Origin: an uncultured Solobacterium sp. | GTDB taxonomy: Bacteria > Bacillota_I > Bacilli_A > Erysipelotrichales > Erysipelotrichaceae | NCBI GenBank assembly: GCA_905194705.1 | Contig: CAJJTI010000018.1 | Coordinates: forward strand, 1 to 19,993 | Direction: 5' to 3' | Length of the DNA: 19,993 nucleotides | Part shown: positions 8,328 to 16,362 of the stretch, piece by piece | Layout: the number at the start of each line of letters is the position of its first letter | How positions within the stretch are numbered: position 1 is the stretch's first letter | Made by a program: the position numbers and the translations under genes | The notes under the pieces: model-generated | Told to the model about the DNA's origin: nothing | What the model saw: the letters and a program-made list of their open reading frames with translations, nothing else | The model's database searches: none

Positions 8328-9212
8328 TTATTCTTTGAATGACTTTACGTATTTTACAAATATTTCTTCTTCCTTTGAGAGAATATGATCTTTTTTCCAT
8401 GATAAGCAAATATTCCATGTCATTTCTTTATCACTAAAAGGAATATATTTTATATCTTTAAAATTTGGACCTAGTTCTTGACCATACAAACCAATTACAG
8501 CCTGATTATTTTTAAATATATTATTGTATGTATCATAAAGGAAACCAGATGTTGGAATTAAATTGACAGAAACATTATTATCTCTAGATTTTCTTTTTAA
8601 TAATTCATATGTTTTAAATCCTTCACCTGCACAATATAAATCCAGATTTTCCAAATCACTAATTTCTATCTTATCTTTTGTCGCTAAAGGGTGACTGCTA
8701 TTTACCATGATACATAATTGAATATGTTTAATTATTTCTACTTCATATTTATCTAATGGTGAAGGATTATTAACAGTAAATGCAAAATCAACATTATCTT
8801 TAGACAATAAATCTTCTGCTACTAAATCAAATACAGCAGAATGCTCGATATGAATATTAGGATACATGAGAATAAAATCTCGAAATAAAGTAAAAGATAA
8901 AGTATCCGCAGTTTGAATTGAAACAGCTACTTTGATTGGATACGAATCATTTTTTGATATTCTTTCTATTTTTTGCATACCACTTTGGTAAGCCTGAACT
9001 ATATTTCTACAAATTGGTTCTATTTCTATAGCTTTAGTTGTAGGTACAATACCGTTTGATTTTTTAGTGAATAACTCTACATTTAGTTCTAACTCCATAT
9101 TATGAATGCTTTTTGAAAGTGCTTGTTGTGTAATAAAGAGTTTACCTGCCGCAAGCGAATAATTTTGATCATCAAATAACTGTAAAAAGTAAACTAAGTT
9201 TCTTATTTCCAT
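8328..9212 (-). CDS. LysR-family transcriptional regulator
   Basis: This 294-residue protein has the usual LysR length. The N-terminal winged helix includes the helix-turn-helix SLAAGKLFITQQALSKSI (residues 19-36). An effector-binding, periplasmic-binding-protein-like domain runs from about residue 90 to the end. The gene diverges from the flavin reductase at 9324, the classical arrangement for a LysR regulator and its target, and is followed on its own strand by the split-barrel lipoprotein gene. The start MEIRNLVYFLQLF is typical for the family. There is no Shine-Dalgarno site, and a -10-like TAAAAT lies only 6 nt before the ATG, so the message may be leaderless. The effector is unknown. 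Confidence 0.92.
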   Translation of the reverse strand: MEIRNLVYFLQLFDDQNYSLAAGKLFITQQALSKSIHNMELELNVELFTKKSNGIVPTTKAIEIEPICRNIVQAYQSGMQKIERISKNDSYPIKVAVSIQTADTLSFTLFRDFILMYPNIHIEHSAVFDLVAEDLLSKDNVDFAFTVNNPSPLDKYEVEIIKHIQLCIMVNSSHPLATKDKIEISDLENLDLYCAGEGFKTYELLKRKSRDNNVSVNLIPTSGFLYDTYNNIFKNNQAVIGLYGQELGPNFKDIKYIPFSDKEMTWNICLSWKKDHILSKEEEIFVKYVKSFKE

Positions 9213-9218
9213 GTTTAT

Positions 9219-9224
9219 ATTTTA
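9219..9224 (-). promoter_or_regulatory. Candidate -10 box for the LysR gene
   Basis: On the - strand TAAAAT is followed by 6 nt and then the LysR ATG, which would put transcription initiation at or next to the start codon. No convincing -35 element is visible. Confidence 0.3.
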
Positions 9225-9262
9225 GCAAATTTGAAACTAAAAGTTGTAATGATGTAACTATT

Positions 9263-9284
9263 ACTTGTTTGTTATTTCACAAGT
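9263..9284. promoter_or_regulatory. Inverted repeat, candidate LysR operator
   Basis: Perfect 6-bp arms ACTTGT and ACAAGT are separated by 10 nt, within the 111-bp divergent region between the LysR gene and the reductase. Size and position fit a LysR-type site. It directly precedes a weak -10 candidate TAATAT at 9285-9290 with no good -35, as expected for an activated promoter. Confidence 0.45.
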
Positions 9285-9304
9285 TAATATTTACCATTAC
9301 TTAT

Positions 9305-9310
9305 AGGAGG
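9305..9310 (+). promoter_or_regulatory. Ribosome binding site of the flavin reductase
   Basis: AGGAGG lies 13 nt before ATG 9324, longer than the usual 5-9 nt. No alternative in-frame start codon lies nearer, and the signal peptide supports ATG 9324. Confidence 0.6.
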
Positions 9311-9323
9311 ATACGAAAGTTAT

Positions 9324-11171
9324 ATGAAACGGTTATTAGTAGCTATTCTTGCATTCTCACTTTGTGCATGTAATAGCAGTACTGGTGGTTCTAGTGCCAC
9401 TAGTACAAGTGATTCTTCAACTGAAACAAGTGCAAAATATACACCTGGTACATATGTTGGAAAAGCACAAGGAATCAGAAGTGAAGTAGAAGTAAGTGTT
9501 ACTTTTGATGAAAATTCAATTACAAACATTGAGGTAACAAGTCATGGGGAAACTAAAAATATTGCTGATGCAGCTATTGAAAAAGTGCCTGCAGAAATCC
9601 TAGAAGCACAAAGTTTAGATGTAGATGTTGTGACTTCTGTTACTTTTACAAGCCGTGCAATTATCAATGCTGTTGAAGAAGCAGCCAAACAAGCAACTGA
9701 TGATATTTCTTCTTTAACTGCTAAAAGAACAGTTGAAAAAGAAAATGATGAAACAATTGATACTGATGTAGTTGTTGTTGGTATGGGTCTTGCTGGAGCA
9801 ACTGCTGCTGTTAGTGCAGTAAATGAAGGCGTAAAAGTTGTTGCGATTGAAAAAGCTGGTGCAGCTGGTGGTTCTTCTAAATATTCTGGTGGTTTTATTA
9901 CAGCCGTTGGCACAAAACAAGCTCAAGAAGAAGGTGTCACTATTACAGCAGATGATTATTTTGCAAGTTATAATGCACAAGAAGATTTATCTGAAAAGAA
10001 AGATGAAACAGATCGTGATGCTATGAAAGCTATGATTGAACGTTCAGCATCTGATATTGAATTCTTAGATAACCATAATGATCCTATTACTGGTCCAGAT
10101 GGATTTGGAAGTGATTTTAAAGTATGGCATTATCCGGCAGATAGAACCAGCGCATTTGATGGTGAAGCAGCTGGTGCAAACCATATTGTTCAACTAATGG
10201 AATGGTTAAATAAACAAGATAATTTCTCTATTTATTACAATACTCCTGCAACCAAAATCTTAACTGATGAAAACGGTAAAGTCAGTGGTGTTGAATGTAC
10301 AAGAAACGATGGTTCAACATTAACAGTTAATGCAAAATCTGTAGTTCTTGCAACTGGTGGTTACGCCGCAAGCAAAGAAATGATGGAAAGATTCTGCCCT
10401 GACTTCCCACAAGAGTGGGTATTACCTTATACTACATCTTCTATGTATAACACAGGTGATGGTATTACTATGGCTGAAGCTTTAAATGCTGATATATATG
10501 AAGATGGTTGGTGGATGGATTTAGCAATTGGTGTTGATGTTGGTGGTTATTCAACTTATTTCCCTGATACATTAAATGGCTTAATTAACTATGCAAACTA
10601 CTTTGTTACAGATGGTACAGGTAAGAGAATTCTAAATGTTAATTCTCTATATGGTCCTCGTTCTATTGTCTTTTCAAAAGCTATGGAAGAAACAGGAAAA
10701 ATCTATTCTATCTTTACTAAAGAAGGATTTGAAAATGGTATCCAATTTATTGAAGATAATAATAGAGTAGATAACAAAAATGTTTATAAAGCTGATACTC
10801 TTGAAGAATTAGCTGAAATGACAGGAATGGATGCAAACACATTTGTTGAACAAGTTAATCGTTATAACGAAATGTGTGAAAAAGGCGTAGATGAAGATCT
10901 AGGTCAAACAACATTAATCCCAATTGGAGAAGGACCATATTATGCAGTTGATATTAAAACAATTACTATGGGAACAATTGGCGGTCTAAAAACAGATGAT
11001 GATAAACATGTTCTAGATAAAGAAGGAAATGCAATCGATGGTTTATACGCTGCCGGTGAATTAATCAATGGTAAATACTTCAATCAAGTATATACATCTG
11101 GTTGTGCTCAACTTCTATCTCTTGATTCTGGTATCATTGCTGGTAGAAATGCCGCAACTAGTGCAAAATAG
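9324..11171 (+). CDS. Lipoprotein FMN-/FAD-dependent fumarate-reductase-like oxidoreductase
   Basis: This 615-residue predicted extracytoplasmic flavoenzyme has four parts. A lipoprotein signal ends at C16 (AFSLCAC). A Ser/Thr-rich linker runs to about residue 38. An FMN-binding domain spans about 40-125, with a flavinylation-type sequence TSVTFTS (104-110, probable acceptor T107) that departs from the common SGAT form. A FAD-dependent succinate dehydrogenase/fumarate reductase flavoprotein domain spans about 147-611. The FAD loop GMGLAG is at 153-158, and R446 in YGPR aligns with the proton-delivery Arg of soluble fumarate reductases. The carboxylate-binding His and the Arg of the usual NRLGG segment appear to be missing (TMGTIGG at 548-554 and NQVYTSG at 587-593). 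It probably reduces a different organic acceptor with electrons passed through FMN. A divergent LysR gene probably controls it. Confidence 0.9.
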   Translation: MKRLLVAILAFSLCACNSSTGGSSATSTSDSSTETSAKYTPGTYVGKAQGIRSEVEVSVTFDENSITNIEVTSHGETKNIADAAIEKVPAEILEAQSLDVDVVTSVTFTSRAIINAVEEAAKQATDDISSLTAKRTVEKENDETIDTDVVVVGMGLAGATAAVSAVNEGVKVVAIEKAGAAGGSSKYSGGFITAVGTKQAQEEGVTITADDYFASYNAQEDLSEKKDETDRDAMKAMIERSASDIEFLDNHNDPITGPDGFGSDFKVWHYPADRTSAFDGEAAGANHIVQLMEWLNKQDNFSIYYNTPATKILTDENGKVSGVECTRNDGSTLTVNAKSVVLATGGYAASKEMMERFCPDFPQEWVLPYTTSSMYNTGDGITMAEALNADIYEDGWWMDLAIGVDVGGYSTYFPDTLNGLINYANYFVTDGTGKRILNVNSLYGPRSIVFSKAMEETGKIYSIFTKEGFENGIQFIEDNNRVDNKNVYKADTLEELAEMTGMDANTFVEQVNRYNEMCEKGVDEDLGQTTLIPIGEGPYYAVDIKTITMGTIGGLKTDDDKHVLDKEGNAIDGLYAAGELINGKYFNQVYTSGCAQLLSLDSGIIAGRNAATSAK

Positions 11172-11184
11172 TTAAAATTCAATC

Positions 11185-11237
11185 AAAAACCCTGTAAATC
11201 GAACAATCGACTATATTCATCCGATTACAGGGTTTTT
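11185..11237 (+). terminator. Rho-independent terminator after the flavin reductase
   Basis: A left arm at 11185-11201 (AAAAACCCTGTAAATCG) pairs with 11222-11237 (CGATTACAGGGTTTTT), with one bulged A and a 20-nt loop, and ends in a T-run. It lies 13 nt after the stop codon. The A-run on the left may let it also work on the opposite strand. Confidence 0.85.
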
Positions 11238-11289
11238 TAATACTATTTATGAATCATAAAATATTTTATTTATATAAAGATAAAGTTCC

Positions 11290-11470
11290 ACTGACATTTA
11301 CAATCTTAAAAGTTAGCACTTGTGCATACACGTAATAGTCTTCACTGATTAAAGATGGATAGTTTCCTTGGAACTATTTAAATAAATTAAGTATAGCTTG
11401 CGAGGGGTAGAACAGGGTTCGTGAAGGTAGAATTCTGTTTTCCGTTTCTCATTTAATCTTATTTAATTAG
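11290..11470 (+). ncRNA. Candidate structured RNA in a gene-free interval
   Basis: Between the terminator at 11237 and the end of hsdR at 11487 there is no plausible gene. Two hairpins are visible. One is at 11359-11377 (ATAGTTTCC against GGAACTAT, one bulge). A longer one has a 12-bp contiguous stem, 11409-11420 against 11430-11441, with a 9-nt loop GTGAAGGTA. Three of its pairs are G-U in + strand RNA and would be C-A mismatches in - strand RNA, so a + transcript is favoured. This stretch is also more GC-rich than its surroundings. I do not recognise a known RNA family and no clear promoter or terminator frames it. The boundaries are rough. Confidence 0.25.
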
Positions 11471-11486
11471 AAATACAAATATATCT

Positions 11487-14400
11487 TTATGCGTAGTTGG
11501 CATTTCGATTAATAGTATTTATTACTTCTCTGATACCACTCCATAAATTTATATTGTCACCAAATAAATCTGCCACTGTACCTTTATCAGTAAATGGCGA
11601 TTCTTGTAATACAGACATATCTTTCATTACACCATTACGTACTACGTATTCTATAATTTGATTTACAAAGTAAATTTGATTTCTATTTAAAATTGTTTCA
11701 TCTAGATATTTTGAAAAAGCTTCTTTTGCTGCATTCATATCTAAACCTACAATTTCTCTTACAAATTCACCTAGCGGTTTATCTCCAAATTCAGAATAAT
11801 AATCTTGTTTTGTGCCTATTTGATTCCAAATTATTTCTTCTAAATCTTTTATATCCTCTTTACTAAGTGGTTGATTTTCTTTTAATTTAGAAATAGCTTT
11901 AGTATCTGCAGCATGTTGCTTAATATAATACTCAATTTTTTCTTTATAATTTTGAAGATTTGTTTGATCTAGATTTGATTCATTCCACTCTACAGATAAA
12001 ATATCGTCTTCAAAATGAGTATCATATGACTTTTTTCCTCTAGGAATATATTTTATCAAGTCACGTAAACTTTTTCTAATATACTCAAAATCGTTAATAT
12101 CTGCATCATATAAATATTCTGTATGTAAAATTTTATCAATCAGTTCTGCTTGTACTTGTATTGCAGGTATATTCGCAACACTAGAAATAGCTATTGTCTT
12201 TTTTATTAAATCTGCTTTTCCTTTAGGGTAATTTTTACCTTCTAAATAAGCTAGTTCTATACCATACATTAGTGCATCAAAACGAACTGCATTTATTTCA
12301 TCTTCATCTGGTTTAATTAATGAAACAAGCTCATTTTTTACATCTAAGCAATCTTCATAAGTTAACACATTGTATTCATCTGGATTGGAATATTTATCCA
12401 CATATTTAATATGTTGCTTCACATCAAAACGAGCTCTATCTAATTCTTGTACTTTTGAAACAAGCTCCTTAATTAAAGTAGTTCTCCATTGTTTCAAACT
12501 ATCTGTTTGATAATTAATATCTTGTAACTTAAAAACCATTTGGAACTTTAAATTAAATATAGCACCTTGAACAGCAATCATATTAGAAGATACTTTTTCT
12601 TTATTCATTCTGAAAAATTCAAAATTACCACAGAAATCGAAGATATAAAATTTACTCTTATCTTCTCCATCTATAAGGCCTGGACAAAGTCTCGTTCCTC
12701 TGCCTATCATTTGCCAGAACTTAGCTTTACTCATTACTTTTTTAAAGAAAACTAAATTCACTACTTCTGGAACATCAATACCTGTATCTAACATATCCAC
12801 TGAAATTGCAATCTGTGGAAGCTTATTTCCCTCAGAAAATTCATCAATAGCAGATTGTGCATAGTTAGTATAATTATCTATAACTTTCGCATATCCATTT
12901 AATTCTGGATATGTTTTATTAAATACTTCAAATATTCTTTCTGCATGTAAATGATTTTTTGCAAATATGATTGTCTTTCCTATCATAGAACCATAATTAA
13001 TCTTAATTCCATGCTCAAACAAAGTTCTAAATACTTTTTTTATTGTATCTTCATTAAACACCCATGAATTTAATGCAGAAGATTCAATTTTTGCGGGAAT
13101 GTTGCCATTTTCATCAGAAAATGTATCTTCATATTCTTGCTTTTCTTCTTCTGATAATTGATCGTATGTAATACCATCTGTGATAAATTTCAGTTCTGTT
13201 TCTACAGACAAAAAATCAACTAAATATCCATCTTTTACAGCCTGAGACAATTCATATCCATATGTTGGCACACCATTTTCAAGTTCAAACATTTCATATG
13301 TATTCTTATCAATTTCATCTTTTGGTGTTGCAGTCAAGCCAACAATTGGCGAATCAAAATATGTAAAAATATCTTTGTATTTGTTATAAATAGATCTATG
13401 TGCTTCATCACAAATAATTAGATCAAAATGACCACATGTAAAAAGCTTTTTATCATCTTCTTTAACTGTATCAATACATCACATCATTGTTTGGTAAGTA
13501 GAAAATACAGCATGAGCATTATAGTTTTCTTTATCTTCGACAAGATTTGTTGCTGATAATTCCGGTAACATATTGACAAAACTTCTTTTAGCTTGTGTAA
13601 CCAAAGAATTTCTATCCGCTAAAAATAGGACATTTTTAATCCAACCTTCTTGTAAAAGTACATCTACTAGTCCAATTACCGTTCTTGTTTTTCCTGAACC
13701 TGTAGCCATTACCAAAAGTGATTTTCTTCTATTTTTTTGATCAAAATCTTCGCATACTGCTTTAATCGCCTCTTCTTGGTAGTATCTTCCAGCAATATTT
13801 TTATTTACAGAAATAAATCTCAAATGACCACGAGTATTGATTAAATTAAAATACTTTTCTAAATCTCTCTTAGAGTAAATAGATGATACTTTTCTTTCTG
13901 GATATTGATTATCAATAATTCTTGTTTCAAATCCATTCGTCAAGAAAATAACTGGTCTTCTCTGATATTCTTTTTCTAATATATCAGCATATAATTTTGC
14001 TTGTTGTCTTCCTTTAGCCACATCAACGCATGTTTTCTTTGCTTCAACAACAGCTAAAGGTTTATGCATATCATCATATAGAACATAATCAGCAAATCCA
14101 ACCTCTGATTTATTAGGCATTCCTTCTAGTTGAACTTCATTTATCCAATCTCTATTCTCAACCCATCCAGCGTCTCTCAATAATTCATCAATATATGCTT
14201 TTCTTGTTTGATACTCAGTGAGTTCCATTGGTTTAGAAACATATGGTTGTTTTTCAGTTCTACGCTTACTTAATTCTTCTTTTAACGCCTTATTTTCTTC
14301 AATGAGTTGTTTTAAATCGATATCCGAAATTTGAACATCTATTTTTTCTTTAGTTTCTTGTTCTAATAAACTTGCATCATATTTTCTTTCTTCATAATCA

Positions 14401-14780
14401 TATGAATATGTATAATACAAAAAGTCTACAAAACAAAATAAATTATATAAGCATAGCTTCGCTTCATTCTTTGATTTGGGTTTTTCATTATGTGCTGCTA
14501 AATTACCTTCTTTTCGAATAAATTCTAACCGATTCCAAATATCATCAGTTAAAATAGCTCTAAAAGTGTCGTCATACATTAAAGTTCCTAAAGAATCTTT
14601 ATATGGTATATGTAATTCCATATCAATGGAATACATCCATTTAATTGCCATCTCCATCGCTCTACGACAATTCAAAATACATGTATTTGTATCCATTTGA
14701 TATGATTTTTCAGCAACAATAGCAATATCTATAAAGCTTTCGAAATCTTTTTCTTTTTTATAATAATCAAAATTAGTCAT
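11487..14780 (-). pseudogene. hsdR: Type I restriction enzyme R subunit, interrupted by an in-frame TGA
   Basis: The frame spans 1098 codons and would encode about 1096 residues, normal for HsdR, but a TGA at 13479-13481 stops it after residue 433. The frame continues after the stop with clear homology (FDLIICDEAHRSIYNKY, then GLTATP), so this is a point nonsense change, not a frameshift. Before the stop: a DUF4145-like domain (about 10-125), a charged coiled segment (about 140-175), the nuclease motif D231 with E246-A-K248, the Q-motif YYQEEAI, and Walker A ATGSGKT (359-365). After it: DEAH, GLTATP, the motif VI segment QMIGRGTRLCPG, and the C-terminal helical region. The helicase motor is thus cut between motifs I and II. 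The first usable downstream start codon (TTG at 13337) is the Leu of GLTATP, so no functional second protein is expected. No strong ribosome site precedes 14780. Confidence 0.9.
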
Positions 14781-14838
14781 AAAGCATCACACTTTCTATA
14801 TATCTATTCTACTATACTATTCAGTATGAATATTACCT

Positions 14839-15291
14839 CTAAACAGCAGTATTACGCTTTTTCTCAGCATCTTTTCTCGAATTATAATAAATTGACATAT
14901 TTGAATATCTAAAATGTGCATAATCACCATGACGGACAATTTCACCATTATCATCAATATAGTCAATATCTAATCCACCATTTACAGCTATTATCGTTCT
15001 ATATCCATTTAATGTCCTCTTTTTTCGACCAACCATTCTTTTATGTGGCCAAATTGGCCATAATACTGGTTTTTTATCCGGTCTAGGACAATGACGTTGA
15101 TAAAAGCTTTGATAAGACAAATGTTCAATTACATACCCATCTTCATATCTAACATCGATATCTTTATGATTTCTATAAGCAATAAGTTCAACAACCATTT
15201 CATTAGAACACACTGTTTTTTCACCTACTTTATAATCGTTAATGCAACTATTATATTTTTTCTCTTTTAATTGTTCTTTGTTCTTTTCCAT
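14839..15291 (-). CDS. Unrecognised small protein with a duplicated DIDxxxEDG domain
   Basis: The 150-residue protein has no family name I can give. It holds two related segments. Residues 22-64 contain DIDVRYEDGYVIEHLSYQSF, and residues 87-127 contain DIDYIDDNGEIVRHGDYAHF; they share DID, a central G, H, Y and F at equal spacing. The region between them is rich in Pro, Trp, Arg and Lys (about 66-92). From memory, this kind of segment recurs in phage and mobile-element proteins near AP2-like DNA-binding domains, so DNA binding is possible but unproven. The start is 7 nt after the recombinase stop with no clear ribosome site, implying coupling; hsdR begins 58 nt further on. An accessory role in the recombinase or restriction system is inferred from position only. 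Confidence 0.75.
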   Translation of the reverse strand: MEKNKEQLKEKKYNSCINDYKVGEKTVCSNEMVVELIAYRNHKDIDVRYEDGYVIEHLSYQSFYQRHCPRPDKKPVLWPIWPHKRMVGRKKRTLNGYRTIIAVNGGLDIDYIDDNGEIVRHGDYAHFRYSNMSIYYNSRKDAEKKRNTAV

Positions 15292-15298
15292 AATTTAC

Positions 15299-16291
15299 TT
15301 ATGCAACATACTTTCTGTGTGACTCTTTAACATTATTTTGATTGACCATCGCATAATGCATCGTTGTATCTATTTGCGAATGTCCTAATAAACTTTGCAC
15401 TTGTTCAATTGGCATTCCTTTATCAATTGCTTTTGTCGCAACTGTTCTTCTAAATTTATGTGGATGTACCTTTTGAATACCTAATCTTCTACCTAATTGT
15501 CTTAAACGTATCTCCACACCACTTATTTTTAATCTATCATAAGGTGCATCAAGAGATACAAATAAAGCTGGATTGCCATCAGTTCTAGAATTTAGATAAT
15601 TCTTTAAATGAATCTTTGTTCTCGCATCAAAATAGACTGGTCTTTCCTTATTTCCTTTACCAAATACTACACATTCTCTATTTTCAAAATCTATATCATT
15701 GATATTTAATTTAACTAATTCACCCACTCGCATTCCTGTTGAAGCCAATATATCAATAATTGCTAAATCTCGTAAGTTATTACAATTATCTCTAAGTAAT
15801 TCTAATGTTTCATCAGAATATGTTTCTTTAATTACTTTATCTGTTTTAATTTTATGAATTCGTTTCATCGGACTTTTCAGAATATAATTTTCTTCTTCAA
15901 GCCACGAAAAGAAACTGCTTAAATTTCTTCTTATATTATCTACACTAGCTTTAGAACAATTATTAATCTTTTGATAATCTGTTAAATAAGTTCTTAGATC
16001 ATCTGTAGTCATGTGCGTTATTTCTTTATCTAGCTTAGAATTCATTTTCAATAAAGTAGATTCATAATATTTAGTAGTTCTTTTACTACATCCTTCTATT
16101 TCCTTAGCCGAAATAAATTTATCTATTAATTCTATATTTGAATATTGTGAAATTCCTGATGTTTGCTTTAAGTTAACAATATCTACATTACCTAAGCATC
16201 TAACTAAAGTAGCATGTAGCACTTCCATTTGTGCATTATCTAAATAATTTAGTAAAGACTGTTCAATCTCTGTAATAATTTCATTTTTCAT
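15299..16291 (-). CDS. Tyrosine recombinase (XerC/D-like)
   Basis: The 330-residue protein has an N-terminal SAM-like core-binding domain (about residues 50-135) and a C-terminal catalytic domain (about 155-330). All catalytic residues are visible: R188 in STGMRVGEL, K212 in GKGNKERP, H278 and R281 in HPHKFRRT, H304 in LLGHS, and nucleophile Y313 in MHYA. It should cut and rejoin DNA at specific short sites. The start at 16291 was chosen over an ATG at 16327 because GGAGG lies 8 nt before it. It sits directly between hsdS and the rest of the restriction operon, a placement known from phase-variable type I systems where the recombinase inverts hsdS segments. A mobile-element integrase is the alternative, but no attachment site or other element genes are seen. 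Confidence 0.93.
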   Translation of the reverse strand: MKNEIITEIEQSLLNYLDNAQMEVLHATLVRCLGNVDIVNLKQTSGISQYSNIELIDKFISAKEIEGCSKRTTKYYESTLLKMNSKLDKEITHMTTDDLRTYLTDYQKINNCSKASVDNIRRNLSSFFSWLEEENYILKSPMKRIHKIKTDKVIKETYSDETLELLRDNCNNLRDLAIIDILASTGMRVGELVKLNINDIDFENRECVVFGKGNKERPVYFDARTKIHLKNYLNSRTDGNPALFVSLDAPYDRLKISGVEIRLRQLGRRLGIQKVHPHKFRRTVATKAIDKGMPIEQVQSLLGHSQIDTTMHYAMVNQNNVKESHRKYVA

Positions 16292-16299
16292 GTTAATAA

Positions 16300-16304
16300 C
16301 CTCC
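16300..16304 (-). promoter_or_regulatory. Ribosome binding site fixing the recombinase start
   Basis: On the - strand GGAGG lies 8 nt before the ATG at 16291, within the 71-bp gap after hsdS. The upstream in-frame ATGs at 16327 and 16315 have no such site. Confidence 0.8.
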
Positions 16305-16362
16305 GTTACCAACATCACTACATCCATTCTTTTTTATTTAGTTGTACTTAACAAATATATTA

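Noticed and set aside
9542..9980. Long antisense frames opposite the reductase and other genes (also 3180-3371, 7738-8028, 9320-9529, 14476-14700)
   Set aside because: They are low-complexity mirror frames of well-supported genes, with no family resemblance or ribosome site.
11402..11441. tRNA-like segment (GGTTCG resembling a T-loop)
   Set aside because: No acceptor stem, anticodon arm or cloverleaf could be fitted around it.
13335..13337. TTG start giving a separate 616-residue C-terminal HsdR protein
   Set aside because: The TTG encodes the Leu of the conserved helicase motif GLTATP and has no ribosome site. The upstream frame, including DEAH, is open back to the TGA, so this is a fragment of a broken gene.
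13479..13481. TGA read as tryptophan (alternative genetic code)
   Set aside because: gmd, fcl and the phosphohexomutase gene end at TGA exactly where their families end, and Trp is encoded by TGG throughout, so TGA is a stop here.
16342..16354. TTGT-5-ACAA inverted repeat before the recombinase as a crossover site
   Set aside because: The arms are only 4 bp in AT-rich sequence, and no second copy was noticed in the window.
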